64,000 nt of DNA from Coniella vitis. Taxonomy: Eukaryota; Ascomycota; Sordariomycetes; Diaporthales; Schizoparmaceae. Position numbers and translations under genes: made by a program. The notes under the pieces were generated by a model, which had not been told where the DNA came from, ran no database searches, and saw only the letters and a list, made by a program, of their open reading frames with translations. The stretch covers positions 1,736,001 to 1,800,000 of the forward strand of contig WUJK01000003.1 in NCBI GenBank assembly GCA_011317545.1. Reading direction: 5' to 3'. Shown one piece after another: positions 21,988 through 35,979 of this stretch (within the stretch, counting starts at the first letter, position 1; each line of letters starts with the position of its first letter).

Positions 21988-22526
21988 TATCATAGGCCCA
22001 CCTATGATATTGCCTTCGCCCGAAGTGCCTAATAAGTTGACTAGATCTTCTGAAACGTGTTTAGAAGATTGCGTACCTTTTGCCTTAACCGCCCAAGCGA
22101 AAGGTTCCGTACGTACGTCGGAGACGGCCGTAGGAACGCTAGTCAATTCCTGGAGCCCTATAGGGGCCAGCCCGTTATATATCTTCTAAACAAAATCCCA
22201 AGGTCGTAAGTTCGAGCTACGGAGTACTAAAAGTCTTAGATACCCCTTCTATATAAACTTCGGCTTATAAAGCAACGTCGCGGGTGAGCTTTGGGGGTCC
22301 GACGTTATTAGAGGGAGAGAGAGAAGGGAGGTGATATTACAGGCCCACCTGTGATATTGCCTTCGCCCGAAGTGCCTGATAAGTTGACTAGATCTTCTGA
22401 AACGTGTTTAGAAGATTGCGTACCTTTTGCCTTAACCGCCCAAGCGAAAGGTTCCGTACGTATATCGGAGACGGCCGTAGGAACGCTAATCAATTCCTGG
22501 AGCCCCACAGGGGCCAGCCCGTCACA
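21988..22526 (+). mobile_element. TRIM-1a: miniature LTR element, little mutated
   Basis: Two 192-bp direct terminal repeats, 21988-22179 and 22335-22526, surround only 155 bp of internal DNA that ends in a purine tract (about 22311-22331). A perfect TSD ATTAC flanks it (21983-21987 and 22527-22531). The repeats end in ...CGTCACA and carry an ATCTTCT...AGAAGAT hairpin (22045-22069). The internal part contains a tRNA TpsiC-like GTTCGAGCT (about 22209). No protein is encoded: the 61-78 codon frames across the repeats are chance. Structure matches terminal-repeat retrotransposons in miniature, which are mobilised by an autonomous partner. Unlike its surroundings it keeps many CpA/TpG, so it is young or escaped RIP. 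Confidence 0.88.
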
Positions 22527-25500
22527 ATTACGGATTCTACTCCTAGCTAAAACTAGCTTTTAGAATAAGTATCGGATAACCCCGATTATAGACTCTTTAA
22601 CTAAACCTTCTATTATAAGGATAATTATATAATATACCTCTCGGTAAAGTAAAGCTTAGGATAATTCCCTTAGAAACCTTATAAGGAACGATAAATTATA
22701 ATTACCTAGAGAACGCCTCTCCTAACGGATAATAATCTATTTAAAAGACTAGTAATAGAATAATAAGCTTAGCTTATTAGGGAATACCCCTATTAGCGCG
22801 ATATAAAAGGGTATAAACTATTTAATAAAACGGATATTTTATAAAGTAGTATTACGGGAATTACGGAATAATAAGAAACGCTTAGTATTAATTAGAATAT
22901 TAATACCTAAATTATTAACGAAGAAACGAGCTTAGAATTAGAAAGCTCTATAAACGAAAATATCGATAAAGGAAATATATATTACCTTATCTATAATATT
23001 ATACTTAGAGAATTATTTAGGATAATAACCTATTAAGATAAAACCCCCTTTATATAAAAAGATATACGAATTAATTATCTTTATAAAAAGTATTATTAAA
23101 TTATATAATTTGCTTATATTATATATAATTATAGATAATACTTCTAATATAAGGTAACTAACGAATAATTCCCTATATATAAATTAGGGTAATATATTAT
23201 CGCTTATAATAACGATAATAGCGATTATTATAAAGTATTTAGAATAAGGGGAAATTATATTAGTATTAGCCTTATATATAATACCCCCTACGGATATATT
23301 ATACGATAAGTAAAATAATACTAATATATAATACCCTAGTACATACCTTATATATAAGAAAAAGCGCTCGATTAGTATAAAATATACGAATAGAAATAAA
23401 GGGAAAAGCTTATAAAGCCTATATATACGGAACCTATATACTATAGCTTCTATAGGAGTATAGATTATATAAAATATATAGTAGAAAAGGTACGAATCTA
23501 CTATATTATTAAGAATAGCGAACCCGGAGTATAGATTCCGTATACCGATAAAGAAAATTAAGCGTATTTATAATAATAGGCCGTAATATATATATAATAC
23601 GGAATATAATAAGCTAAGAACCTAGTATAAATAATAGCCCTTAGAGTATAATAAGAATAGTAGAACCTAAAAGGTAAGGATCGCTTATAAGGGATAATAA
23701 GCGATTAGGATTTATAGTAAAGTCCCTTTATATAATAGATAGCTCGATATACGAATATTTGAAAATCGTAATACGAATTAACGATAAATATTATATAATA
23801 CTCTTAGATAATAGAGTATAAGGAAACTTTATATCCCTAAGCGTTATTAATAAGGAACGGATACCTTAGAAGAAGAAGATAAAACTCTATAAACTTAGTA
23901 TTATAAAAGGTATAAAAGTTACTTATAGCTAAGGTATTATTAATATAAAATCTAATTAATTATTAGTTATAATCTACGGATATATAATATTAATAAACTT
24001 CGATATTACGGATATTATATAATATAAGCTAATTTTAGGTATATTATAATTAAGAAAGGAAAATCCTTAAATCGATTAAACTAATAGCTATATTTTATAA
24101 GATAAAGCGGATATCTAAAAAGCGGTTATAATTAAAGGCGTAGGATCGGATTTAATTACTAAGTAATACTTAGATAATAAAGGCTTAAATAAATTTATAT
24201 ATACCTTTAAATCGAGAAGAGCTAAGATAATAGCTACCCTAGGATATAATAAACCTCGATAATTTATAGAAAAGGATCTAGCGATAATTAATACCTAATA
24301 AAAGAAGGGATACGGTAGATTAGGATATAATATAATAGGATTCTATAGATAATAGGATATATTATTACGATAAGTTTAAGAAGGAATTAAGTATATATAA
24401 CGATATATCCTTATAATAGTAACTATATAAGACGAAGATATATTTAAAGATCTCTCCGGTATATTAGAAAAGTATCGGAAGTTTATAAAACTATTTTATA
24501 AAAAATTCGATAATAGCCTATTAAAATATAGCTTATATAACTACGAGATCCTATTTAAAGAAGGAGAATAATTAAAGTTCTTTCCTATCTACGGATTAGA
24601 TAAGGATAAACTTAAAATACTTAGAGAATATATTAACGAAAATCTTAAGAAAGGCTATATTAAACCTTTATATTTATTAGTAGGATATTTAATCCTATTT
24701 ATACTAAAGAAAAACGGTAAATTATAATTATATATTAACTATCGGTAACTTAACGATATTATAATTAAGAATCGGTATCCTTTACCTCTCTTTAAAGAAT
24801 TTAGAGATAGATTTAGAGGAGCTTAATAATTTATAGCCCTCGACCTTAAGGAAGGATATATATATATTTATATTAAACCCGGAGAAGAATAGAAAATAGC
24901 GTTTAGAATACGCTATAGATATTTCGAATACCTTATTATATTATTCGGACTTACTAATACCCCTATATTATTCTAGGAAATAATAAACTTTATCTTATAG
25001 GAATACCTCGATTATTTTATAATCGTTTACCTAGATAATATCCTTATTTATTTAAAAATATTCGAAGAATATTAGAAGTATATTATAATAATCCTATAAA
25101 TCCTTTAAAATAATAAGATTTTAGTAGAATTTACTAAATATAACTAAAATACTTAAGAAGTTAATTACCTCGGATATATTATTATATTAGGGTATATATA
25201 AATATAGAAAGATAAAGTATAAATAGTTAGGGATTAGCTTATACCTTAGAATATTAGGGATATTAAAGCCTTCTTAAGCTATATTAACTTCTACCGATAA
25301 TTTATTAAGAATTATAATAGTATTATAATACTATTTATAAAACTTACGAAAAAGGATATTACCTTTAATTAGAATAAATAGGTATAAAAAGCCTTTAATA
25401 TAATTAAGGATATAATTATATTAAAACTAATCCTAGTTAAAATAGATTAAGATAAAGTTTTTAAGATCGAGATAAATATATTAGATTATATATTCGGTAG

Positions 25501-27269
25501 ATAACTTAGATAATAAGATAATAAAGGACGATTACGGATAATTAATAACTTTAGTAAAAAACTAAACGGATTAAAACTTAATTATAAAACGCCCGATTAG
25601 GAACTTATAATAATAATAAAAGCCTTTAGGGAATAATAATACTATCTTATCGGTACGAAATAATAAATTCTTATATATACGGATTATAAGAATCTTTAGG
25701 TATTTACCTTAATAAAGTAACTTAATAAACGATAAGTTAGATAATACGAATTTCTATTAGAATTCGACTTTAAGATTATCTATCGTAAAGGTAAAGAAAA
25801 CGAACGAGTAAATACTCTTAATAGATAGTTAGATTATAAGGATAATAATAATAAAGACTAAGATATTATAATAATCTTTAAGGAAGATTCGGAAGGTAAC
25901 CTTATTATATTATCTATTACTAAGGAACTTAATATAATATTATATATCGAAGGAGAAATATCTAACCTTAATAGTATAATAATATCGGAATAAAATAATT
26001 ATATTAGAAATATTTATAGCGTATTAGCTTATAGATACTAAGGAATTAAAGTAACTTATAAAAGGATTTAACGTTATTAGAATCCGCTAAATCTTAAAAA
26101 ACGAGTTATAGATATTATTAATAACTATAATATATATAAACGGAATAAGATAAAACGATATAAACCTTACGGATTATTATAACCGCTATTAATACCTATA
26201 ATTATTTAGTTATCTATTAGTTTAGACTTTATTATTAAGCTATTTCTCTTATAAGAACCTTTAACTAAAGTATAATATAATAATATCTTAATAATAGTTT
26301 ATAGATTAAGTAGGTATATATATTTCCTACTATATAAAGAAAGTAATACTATAGAAGAACTTATATATATATTCCTCTATATTATTATCGCTAATTATAG
26401 AATACCTTAGGAAATTATATTAGATAGAGATAGAAAATTTATATTAAAATTCTAGATCTTATTTACTAAATACCTCGGAATAATATAATATATATCTATA
26501 ATATTTTATCCCTAAATAAACGGATAAATAGAATATATTAATTAGATTATAAAATAATATCTACGATATTATATTAACTACGAATAAGATAATTAGGTCG
26601 AACTTTTACTAATCGTATAATTCGCTTATAATAGTATAGATATAACGAGTATAGGAAAATTACTATTCTTCTTATTCTATAGATATAACCCTATAATATA
26701 TTACGAAATATTATTAGGTAGAAACGTAGAAATAGTAAACTAATATATTAAAAGAATTAAGTAATCGTACGAATATACTTAATATATACTTTAAAACGTT
26801 AAAGAATAGATAACGAAATATACTAATTAGAAAAAGATTAAGGGACTAATCCTATAAAAGGGAGATAAAATCTACTTTAACTATAAAAATATTAAAACTA
26901 CTAAATCTAATAATAAACTTAATTATAAAAAACTCGGACCTTATAAAATTATATAATAGATTTTATTAATTAACTATAAATTAGAAATCCTATATATACG
27001 CCTATACCTAATCTTCTATATTTTACTCCTAGAATTAGTACTAATAGATATAGAACTCTCGTATAATATAGATATTATCGAACTAGAATAAGTATAATAT
27101 AAAGTTAAAAAGATTCTCGCTTTATATAAATACGGACGCGGAAAATAATACCTTATTAAATAGAAAAATTATAATAATTCGGAAAATACTTAGAAACTAC
27201 TAAAGAATATATACCTAGACCTTATTAAAGAATATAAAAATAAAAAGTTATTATAGCCTTAGATAGAAA

Positions 27270-27342
27270 AGGTATTATAGGGAATCGAACCCCGGACCTC
27301 CTAATAAGAAACTAGAAACTCTAACTATTAAGCTATAAGACT
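27270..27342 (-). pseudogene. tRNA-derived relic inside H1
   Basis: On the minus strand 73 bases fold as a cloverleaf. The acceptor pairs 6 of 7; the D-arm contains TAGCTTAATAGTTAGAG; the anticodon stem is 5 bp with loop TTTCTTA (UCU would read Arg); the variable loop has 5 bases; the T-arm has GGGGTTCGATTCCC. TTTT follows directly, like a pol III terminator. One acceptor mismatch, T-stem changes (C to T, G to A) and a U at position 37 indicate mutation. It lies between the chromodomain and the 3' LTR of H1. The isotype is uncertain after RIP. Confidence 0.55.
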
Positions 27343-28612
27343 ACTTATATCTTTAACTATAATAGCTATCTATAGGAATAATTAGACCCCTTATTAAGGA
27401 TTATTAATAATAACTCTAAAGAAATTAAAATTATAAACTAAAAGCCCTAATACCCTATAAATTATTAATAAGAAAATTAGATAAAGATAACGGAGAAAAC
27501 CTAGATTAATTAAAATCCTCTAATATAATAGTTATAAAACCCTCGGGTAATAAGCTTTTAGGAATAATCGGCTCTATAAAACGATATTTAGCCTCGGTAG
27601 CTAAACGCTCCTTCTCTACCTCCTTATATTCTATACGATCTAGGTTTTCTAGATTCGATAAATTATAATAAATAATATATATTATCCGCTCTCGCTATAT
27701 CTTCTTCTGCTTATATAAGCGTATTAGTTTATCTTTTAGCTCCTCGATCTTATCCTCTAACTTTTAATACTACGAAGAGATATATAGAAGGTCGGCGGAA
27801 TTAGTTATCTCTAAAATATTATAATAAGGAAGCTTTAAATATATATACTCGGTATAGCGAGAAGAATTATTAGGGGAAATTTAATAAGAAGTTTTAACCT
27901 TAGAATCGTAGTAAGAGTAAGGATATATTTCGAAGGCGTTCGAAAGAATAATTAAATATAAGGATAACTTCTATTTAGCAGAATTAGACCTTAGATTTAA
28001 CGAACGAGGTTTCGTTATACGAGAAGATAACGATATAACGAATTAGGAAAGTATAATCCGAAGTAAGAATATTAGGCAGGATTACTTATAGAAATACTAT
28101 AGGTCTTTAGGGATAAAGACCGATAGAAGGGAGATAATATTATAACCTACGGTTATATAGGTTATAGGAATAAGCTAATATAACTATATACTAGTAAATC
28201 GGAACTTTAACGGACCGATAGGGATCTTTTATATAAGGATACCTAGATATTTACGATAATATAATTAGGGTTAGGGTCCTAATAGTTATATAATCGATAG
28301 AATCGATATTAATTATATCGATTAGTATATTATAGATCGATAGGATCGATATCGATTATATCGACTTATTAAAATAATAAAAGGATATAAGGATAGGAAT
28401 TTATAGCTCGATATTAGATAATTTCCTTATAATCTCTAGTTATAAATCTAAGTATTATTTTATATAATAGGGTAATCCCTTTTAATTACTTATAATACTT
28501 AATATTATTCGATAATATATAAAGATTTAAAGGTAATACTTCCCTGCCTACTAATATATAACTTATAAGTACTTCTAGAATTAGGGATTTAGGCAAGGAT
28601 TATTATAACGCT

Positions 28613-28720
28613 CTTCTTATATTAGTCGCGCTAATATTACGCTAATATAGCAAATTTCCTTAGAATCTCTAAATATAGCTACTATAATTAAATAACGCCT
28701 TTACGAAAAAGCTAAAGTAG
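28613..28720. other. Short older segment between H1 and G1
   Basis: This about 110-base piece is the right flank of H1 and the left flank of G1. It represents the older host repeat into which both inserted. Nothing is recognisable in it. Confidence 0.5.
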
Positions 28721-28725
28721 ATATA

Positions 28726-31700
28726 TATAAACGGGCATCGAGAGAGCGTTCGTAGTTTCGATCCTAATTTCTATTATTAACTAACTTAAGGAGAGAAGTA
28801 AGGGTAGTATCTATATAGCTATACGGGAGCTGCTCTTAAATAGCTCTTATATTTAGAATCTACCTATAAATAAAGTTTTCTATAGGTTTACTATCGATAT
28901 AGGTCCTATTACCGATAGTCTTTTATACGGCTTATAAGCTATTCGGAAAACGCTTTCGTTTAGCGCTTATATAATATTAGTCTCTAAATAAGAAGGGAAT
29001 ATATTAACTAAAGCTTTATACCCTAGTATATTAAAGCTATATATTTACCCGTAGGCTTATAATATTACCCCCCCGCTTAAACCGAACGCCCTCCTATAAA
29101 GCTATATATAATATAATAGCTATCTAAAAAATATAATAATATAACGCCGCTACGCCCGCTTACCCTATTAAAGGAGCCTTATCCTTATACCTAGTAAGTA
29201 TAAAAGGAGTCTTATATCTATAAAGCTCCCTTTAACCTAGCTCTTAGCGAATTTATAAGTTCTACCGCTTATTATTTATTAATAGAATAATAATAATACC
29301 CTTAACTTAATAAGCGGTTATAAATATAATATCTTTATTCTTAAAGCTTTAAAAAAATATAAATACCCCTTTAACCCCTATTTTAAGGGTTATTCCTTCC
29401 TTTTAATTAAACTAAAGCCCTTATAAATTATATAAAACTAACCCTTATAATAATAAGGTAAGTATTATACTTTCCCTATTCGTCCTCTACTTATACTTAG
29501 CTCTATTAATAATATAAATATTATTATTTACTCTAAGTAAATTAATATAGCTCCTATTACTATACCTACCGCCGCTACCCCCGCTATTATTATAGGCTTT
29601 ATAACTATTCTTATAGTAATAATACTTATAGCTATAACTATAGCTACTCCTACCGCGCCCGTTATTACTCCTACCGCTGCTATCCTCGCCCCTACCGCTA
29701 TTTAGCTCGATAAAGCTATTAATAAGCTTATTTAGAATATTATTACTATTAACCTATAGCTCTAACCTTATATTACCCTCCTTAAGGGTATTAGGGATAA
29801 GTAATATCTACCTTATATTATAAGGGCTTTTAAAAACCCCCTTTCCCTTTACCTTTATAATATTAATAAGTAATACTTCCCCTATTTCTTTATAGCTTAC
29901 TAATTATTATAACTAGCGCCCGTTATTTCCCCTATAGGATAAATAAGAAGGGTAAGAACTCCGGCTATTCCTATACCCCCCTTTACTAAACCGACGAAAT
30001 ATATATTACTATTATTATTATAATTAACTATTCCCTCGCTTATAATACTTCCGACCCTAATATATACTACTCCTTCCCTATTCGCGCTTTCCTATACTTA
30101 TATATTCTAAAAACTCTCCGCCCCTAAGCCCTTACTATTCTCACTATATACTATACTTATAACTACCTATCTAAGTTAAATAAGATTTAGGCTAATTATA
30201 ATAAGGTTCGGTTATTAAATAATAAGTATATCTATAATATATATACCTATTACTCCTTCCCTATTTATATCCTATTAACTTTATATTAACGCTATAGCTA
30301 TAAGCTTATACGCCGTTAAGTAATAGCGCTAAAGGATATTATTAACCTATTAGTAAAGCTTATAAAGGGGGGTAATAAAGGTAAGGGCTTAATTAATATT
30401 AAAATAAAGCGTAATATTAATAATAACCCTTATTCTAATAAAACTAAGGAGAATAATTCTAATAATAAGGAGGAGGTAAATAAGGATAAATAGGTAGCTA
30501 TATTAATATACGTTTTATATATAGTTTTCTTTTTATTTATAATACTTAATTTCCCCGCTCTTCTTTTCTATAACTTTAGGCTATTATAATTTATAATATT
30601 ATTATAATATTATTCGAACTCCTTAAGAGTAATTATATCTTTAAATTCGGATAATAGCTATTAATCTAATTAATCCTATCCGACCTATTTAACTAAAACT
30701 TCGTATTATAGCGTTTCGTCTATTTTCGTATAGTCTTTATATAGTTTATTATATATTCTAATAATACTTTCTACTTAATACTCGGGTTCCTTTCCCTTTT
30801 TAATTATAATAGGGTTAGGCCGGTATTCTCTTTATACTTATAATAGGAGCGGGTTTTATATAGCTTAAATTAGAAGATCTATATAGAAATAAGGGTAAAT
30901 ACCTAGTAGGATATCTAATTCTATTATATAAGGATTAATAATATATATTATAATATACTTTTCGTATAGCTAAGCTAACTTCTTTAAAGGGCGGTTAATA
31001 GTAATATTTTATAGGGAGAGCTAAACCTTATTACCTTTAATAAGCTACTTTATAACTACTTATAACTTATTTATAGATTCTTCTATTCGTTATTATACGA
31101 TTACTATTATAGCTTAAGTAAAAGTAGTTATATTTTTAAGCTATTAAACGAAGTTCTCGGCCTAAACTCTAAGCATTTATATTAGTAATATATTATACTT
31201 TACCTATTCGATTAGATTTATATAATAGCTATATAGGATAAAAAATAAGCTAAGGCTAATTATACTAATATCCCTATTATTAATAGCTAGTTAAGCGCCG
31301 GGTAAGAGTATCGGCTAATCTAATTATATATATATAATAAACGCTCGGAGGTAATTTATAACCTTTTAATTTACCCTTTCTATAGCTTTATCTATTTATA
31401 AGTAGAAAGCGATATTTAAACGCTACTTTATCTTTATAAGCTTATATAATTAGCGCTAAAACCCTTTTACTTAGTTTAAGCCTTAGTTATTAATTATTAC
31501 CTTAGGGAAATTATAAAACTATTAGTAATAATATAAGAACTACTTTATATATACTTCTACGCTTATATTATATATAGCTTCGAGTATAATAACTTTCGTT
31601 AATCGGTTCGTAATTACTATTAAGTAAGCTTCTCTTATATTATCCTTATAAGGGAGGTTAATTATAAAGTCTATAGATAACTTATTTTATACCCGCTTAA

Positions 31701-34700
31701 GTATTAATAAGGGCTTAAGAAGGCCCTTCCTCTAATATCTTTATACTATCTTACGTTTATAGATATTATAATTTCGTATAAACCGCCGAATATTATAATA
31801 TATACCTAGCTAGAAATAGCCCCTTATTATTATTATAATAGTAATATCCTTCCCTAAGTAGCTAAATAAGGTAGAATCGTAGATATTTTATATTAGTTTA
31901 ATATATAGGGGTTCCTAATCCGGTAATTAAAGCTATTCGTAAAACCTAAGTAATCCTTTCTTATCGATCGAATACTCCGCTATAAATACCTTAATAAGCT
32001 TACCTTCGGATATTTATAAATAAGGGGGAAAAGAGTATTTACCCCTATAGATTATACCTATAAGCTAGGAATATACCTTATTATATAAAGTAGTATTATC
32101 CTATAAGCGTTAAAGCTCCTTTTATATAAAAACCTTATTACCTATTAGTAATAGCTTATCGTATATTATAACTTAGCTTATCTCTATTAATAATAAAAAT
32201 TAGATTTATTTATCGGTAAAGCGTTTATTAGATATATTATATAATATATCCTACTCCCTCCTTAAGAAGGCGTTTAAACGCTTATTAGCTACTCCCGTAT
32301 AATAGATTAAATAATATCGAAAATAAGCTATTATCTCGGATTAATAAACCTACCTTTCGGTAAAACGCTATAATATTATAAAATATTCGAGGTTCTTATA
32401 ATCCGAGTAAATTATAAATAATAGTATAATACCCTTAAGCTCCGTATCCTATATTCTTAAATAATTAATAATAGATAATAATTCCTTATTATAGATCTTA
32501 TAATTATATTCTATAGGGCTTAGATAGTATAAGTAATATATTATTAAGCGGAGGATATTATACTTATCTCTTTAAGAGAGATAGCTATTTAATAAATAAT
32601 TAGAATAATCCGCTTTTAATATTATCTCCTTATCCGGATCCTATTAGGCGAGTATAAGCTTACTAATAAAGAGATACTTTAGCTATTCGAATATAGCTTT
32701 TTCTTACTCCCCGAACCTAAATAAGACCCCCTTTTTAGTTAAGGCTAAAAAGGGCTTTATAATTTCGAAATAATTAGCGATAAACTAATAATAGAAGTTT
32801 ATAAATCTTAGGAAGCTATAAACTCCCTTAACCGTTTTCGGAGCCTCCTAATCGTATATAATATATACCTTCTCGGGGTTTATATAAATCCCTACCCTTA
32901 TTTCGATAATAAAGCTTAGGTATTTTATCTCGATTATACCGAATTTATACTTAATAATATCTAAATTTAGACTTATTACTTTAAGAGTATATAATACTAG
33001 CTTTACCTTTACTCGGTAATCTTTAGTTATATTATCGGTATATATTAAAATATTATCGATATAAGCTAAATAGAAGATATTTAAATAAGGGCGTAGAGTA
33101 TTATTAATATAGCGTTAGAATATTATAGGAATACTTATAAGTCCGAATAGGGTTATTAGTTATTCGAAAAAGCTATACCTTATACGAAAAGCAGTCTTCT
33201 ATTTATCTCCTTCCTTAATATAAAGCTTATAAAATACTATTCGTATATCGAGCTTAGTAAAATATTTAGTATTTATAATATTAGATAGGGTTTTTTTAAT
33301 AAGGGGAAGCGGGTAATAATCGGCTTCCGAAATAGCGTTAAGCGTATAATAATCTATATAAAAACGGAGGCTACCCTTTAGTTTCTTAATAAAGATTATA
33401 AAAGCTCCTATTAAAGAGCTATTAGCTTTAATATAGCTTATATCGAATAGCTCGGTAAGGGTTTTCCTTAGTATAATAAGTTCTTCTCTAAATATCCCGT
33501 ATAACGGGCCTTATAGGGCGTTTATAATAAACCTATCCGCCTTCTTATATAGCCGAATCTTATAATCCGCTCCCTTTCTATATAGTAGTAATACGGAAGC
33601 TATATCCTTATTAAAGAGGTTCCGGAACTTATAATACTCTAGGGGGGGTTTCTTATTAACCGAGGATTCTACTTTCGGTAATAGGGCCTTAATAATATCG
33701 GCTATTATAATACTAAAAAACGCTATTTAAGCGGTATTTAAGCGTTTTATACGCCGAACTTTACTTTAAATAATAAGGGTATTAATAAATATATAGTTAA
33801 AGTTCTTAGGGCTATATCCTTATTCTTAAACCTCTAATCCTCTTATTCGTTCGATATTTAAATAATATTTATAAGCTATATATATTACCCTTTCTCTTTC
33901 TACCTAAGGTTTTCTTAAAATAAGGTTATACTAAAAGCGGTGGATTATATAAGCCTAAATATAATATAAATACCCGTTTAAGTTTATATTAAGGTAGGTT
34001 ATATAACGGATAACGGGCTATTTATATAATATTTTCTCTCTTAATAATTAATAAAGGGTTTTAAACGGGATAAGTATATACGGAAGTTTTAACTTATATA
34101 TAAGCGTTTCGCTTATAATAGAATAGTAGTTATAATTAGAATTAATAAATATTAGGATAAATAGAGTTAAATTATAAAATAGGTTTATTATAAAATAGTT
34201 TCTATTTATCTAACGCTTTACTTCTTATAAGCTAAAATCGAAACCTATAAGCTCCTATATACGACTTTATATAGGAATAGCTAGTTTTCTTTCTATTCCT
34301 TAATAATATTATTAAGGTCGATAAGGTTAATATTAGCGATATTAATTTCCGTCTTCTATATAGCTCCTAAGCTAATAGGTAAGCGTATAGGTAGGAAGGG
34401 GTAATAAGCGATTCTATAGTTCGAATATCCGTATTTATAATAAAGTCCCTACTCTTTCCTACGCTTAATCTCCGCTTAATTAACCTACTTTATACGCTAT
34501 TTATTAGCCTATAAAGCGTTAATACTAATTATAATTATATCCCTATCGGGATCTATATAAGGGTTTTACGGTTTCTATCCGTTTCCTCCCGTTTACTAGG
34601 TTATTCTAAAGCGTTATATTATAGCTCCGGATAAGTAGCTTAAGGGTAAAGTATAATTATTATTTCGGATAATAATATAGCTTTCTAACTTAGCCGAAAT

Positions 34701-35974
34701 ACGGAATATTTTCTTTACCTAATCGTTATATATCGACGGTATTTTTATACTAATAAGCTATATATATAATATATTATTAATAGCGCCTTTTAGATATATT
34801 AATTTAACTAAATCCGGCTATTTTATACCGCCGGAGTTTATTAATAACTTCTCCTATTAGGAGAAGAAGTTAGGGAAGGGTTAGCCTTTCTTCTAAATAA
34901 AGCTCTAGAGCTTTTAAGAAGTAACGATAGTATAATTCTTATTATAATATCGGTAGCAGAGCTATTATAGGAATAAGAAGGGTTTTTAAAGGCTATACTC
35001 TCCTCCTATAATATAATAGCTCCTTATTATAACCTTTATATCTCCCTTTAGGTATTTATAGATTTCTTAGAACTTATCTATATAATTCCCGATAAAATAG
35101 GTATCTTAAATAAGTTTATACCTTATAATATACTCCTAAGCTAGGAATTAAGTATATATACCCTTAAAGTTCGCTAGCTAAGAAAGAGGCTTATATTTAG
35201 GTATAATTATACTCTCTAGGGCCTTATTTATATTAACGTCGGCGTTTTCTATATCTTAGGAGGTAGGGGTATAGGTATCTTCTAGTTTATTAGGGTACTC
35301 GGCCGCTAGATTACTAATACTTACTAATAGCTCCTATAATAATAGGCTACGGGATTATTCGATTTATATAAGTTATACTATAAACGCTTCTAGGTTTCGT
35401 ACGCTATTTTCGCGCTATTATTATACTACTCCTTTAATAATATACCGCTATTCTTCTATTATTTAAGTAATTATTTATTATATAGGTATTATTATATTAT
35501 TATTATCGTTATTCGCTTAAATAGGGAGTTACCTAAATTACTTATTATAGGGGTATAATATCCTAAGGCTATATACTAAATAAGTATATAAATACCGTTA
35601 GATATATAAGGTAAGTAGAAAAGAAGTTAGTTAAATATAAACGGGTATCGAGAGAGCGTTTATAGTTTCGATCCTAATTTCTATTATTAACTAACTTAAG
35701 GAGAAAAGTAAGGGTAATATCTATATAGCTATACGGGAGCTGCGCTTAAGTAGCTCTTACGTTTAGAATCTACCTATAGATAGAGTTTTCTATAGGTTTA
35801 CCGTTAATACGAGTCCTATTACCGATAATCTTTTATATAGCTTATAAGCTACTCGGAAGACGCTCTCGTTTAGCGCTTATATAATACTAGTCTCTAGACG
35901 AGAAGGGAATATACTAACTAAGGCTTCGTGCCCTAGTATACCGAAGCCGTATATTTACCCGTAGGCTTATAATA
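28726..35974 (-). mobile_element. G1: complete family-G Ty3/gypsy retrotransposon, RIP-inactivated
   Basis: LTRs 28726-29064 and 35636-35974 are each 339 bases. Flanks show ATATA on both sides (28721-28725 and 35975-35979); this TSD is low in complexity and therefore weak alone. Orientation is minus: the polypurine tract lies next to the left LTR (on the plus strand a run of C after 29065), and reverse-transcriptase motif YIDN reads on the minus strand at 33063-33052. Internal sequence is collinear with G2. A plus-strand coding-like segment at about 29500-30530, antisense to pol, is conserved with G2. All frames are broken by RIP. Confidence 0.87.
29480..30530 (+). pseudogene. Antisense ORF remnant of G1 (opposite to gag-pol)
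   Basis: The plus strand reads as protein-like with stops in Gln-like places. First comes an Ala/Pro/Thr-rich stretch (around 29545-29690), then a segment with DKAINKLI and LKGIRDKQYLPYII (about 29710-29820). A basic, Asn-rich tail includes NKTKENNSNNKEE (about 30430-30480). It sits between the 3' end of pol and the 3' LTR and runs against gag-pol. The same arrangement exists in G2 on its minus strand. I do not recognise the product. Confidence 0.5.
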
Positions 35975-35979
35975 ATATA

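Larger units (their letters stand above)
20384..28607 (+). mobile_element. H1: complete chromodomain Ty3/gypsy LTR retrotransposon, RIP-inactivated
   Basis: LTRs 20384-20853 and 28138-28607 are both exactly 470 bases. The element is flanked by perfect TSDs ACGCT (20379-20383 and 28608-28612), and a purine-rich tract precedes the 3' LTR. The plus-strand internal region shows, in gypsy order, a gag-like part (about 21200-23600, interrupted by TRIM-1a), reverse transcriptase (about 24650-25055, with YLDN at 25028-25039 where YLDD is expected), RNase H (about 25440-25830) and integrase (about 26050-26950). A chromodomain-like YLIK...ENT segment follows (about 27140-27200). Stops fall where Gln or Trp codons are expected. 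The order and chromodomain identify a chromovirus-type element. No frame is intact, so it is dead. Confidence 0.9.

Noticed and set aside
21910..22563. Short open frames on both strands around 22 kb
   Set aside because: They lie across the two TRIM-1a terminal repeats and repeat each other because the repeats do. The frames exist only because TRIM-1a escaped RIP.
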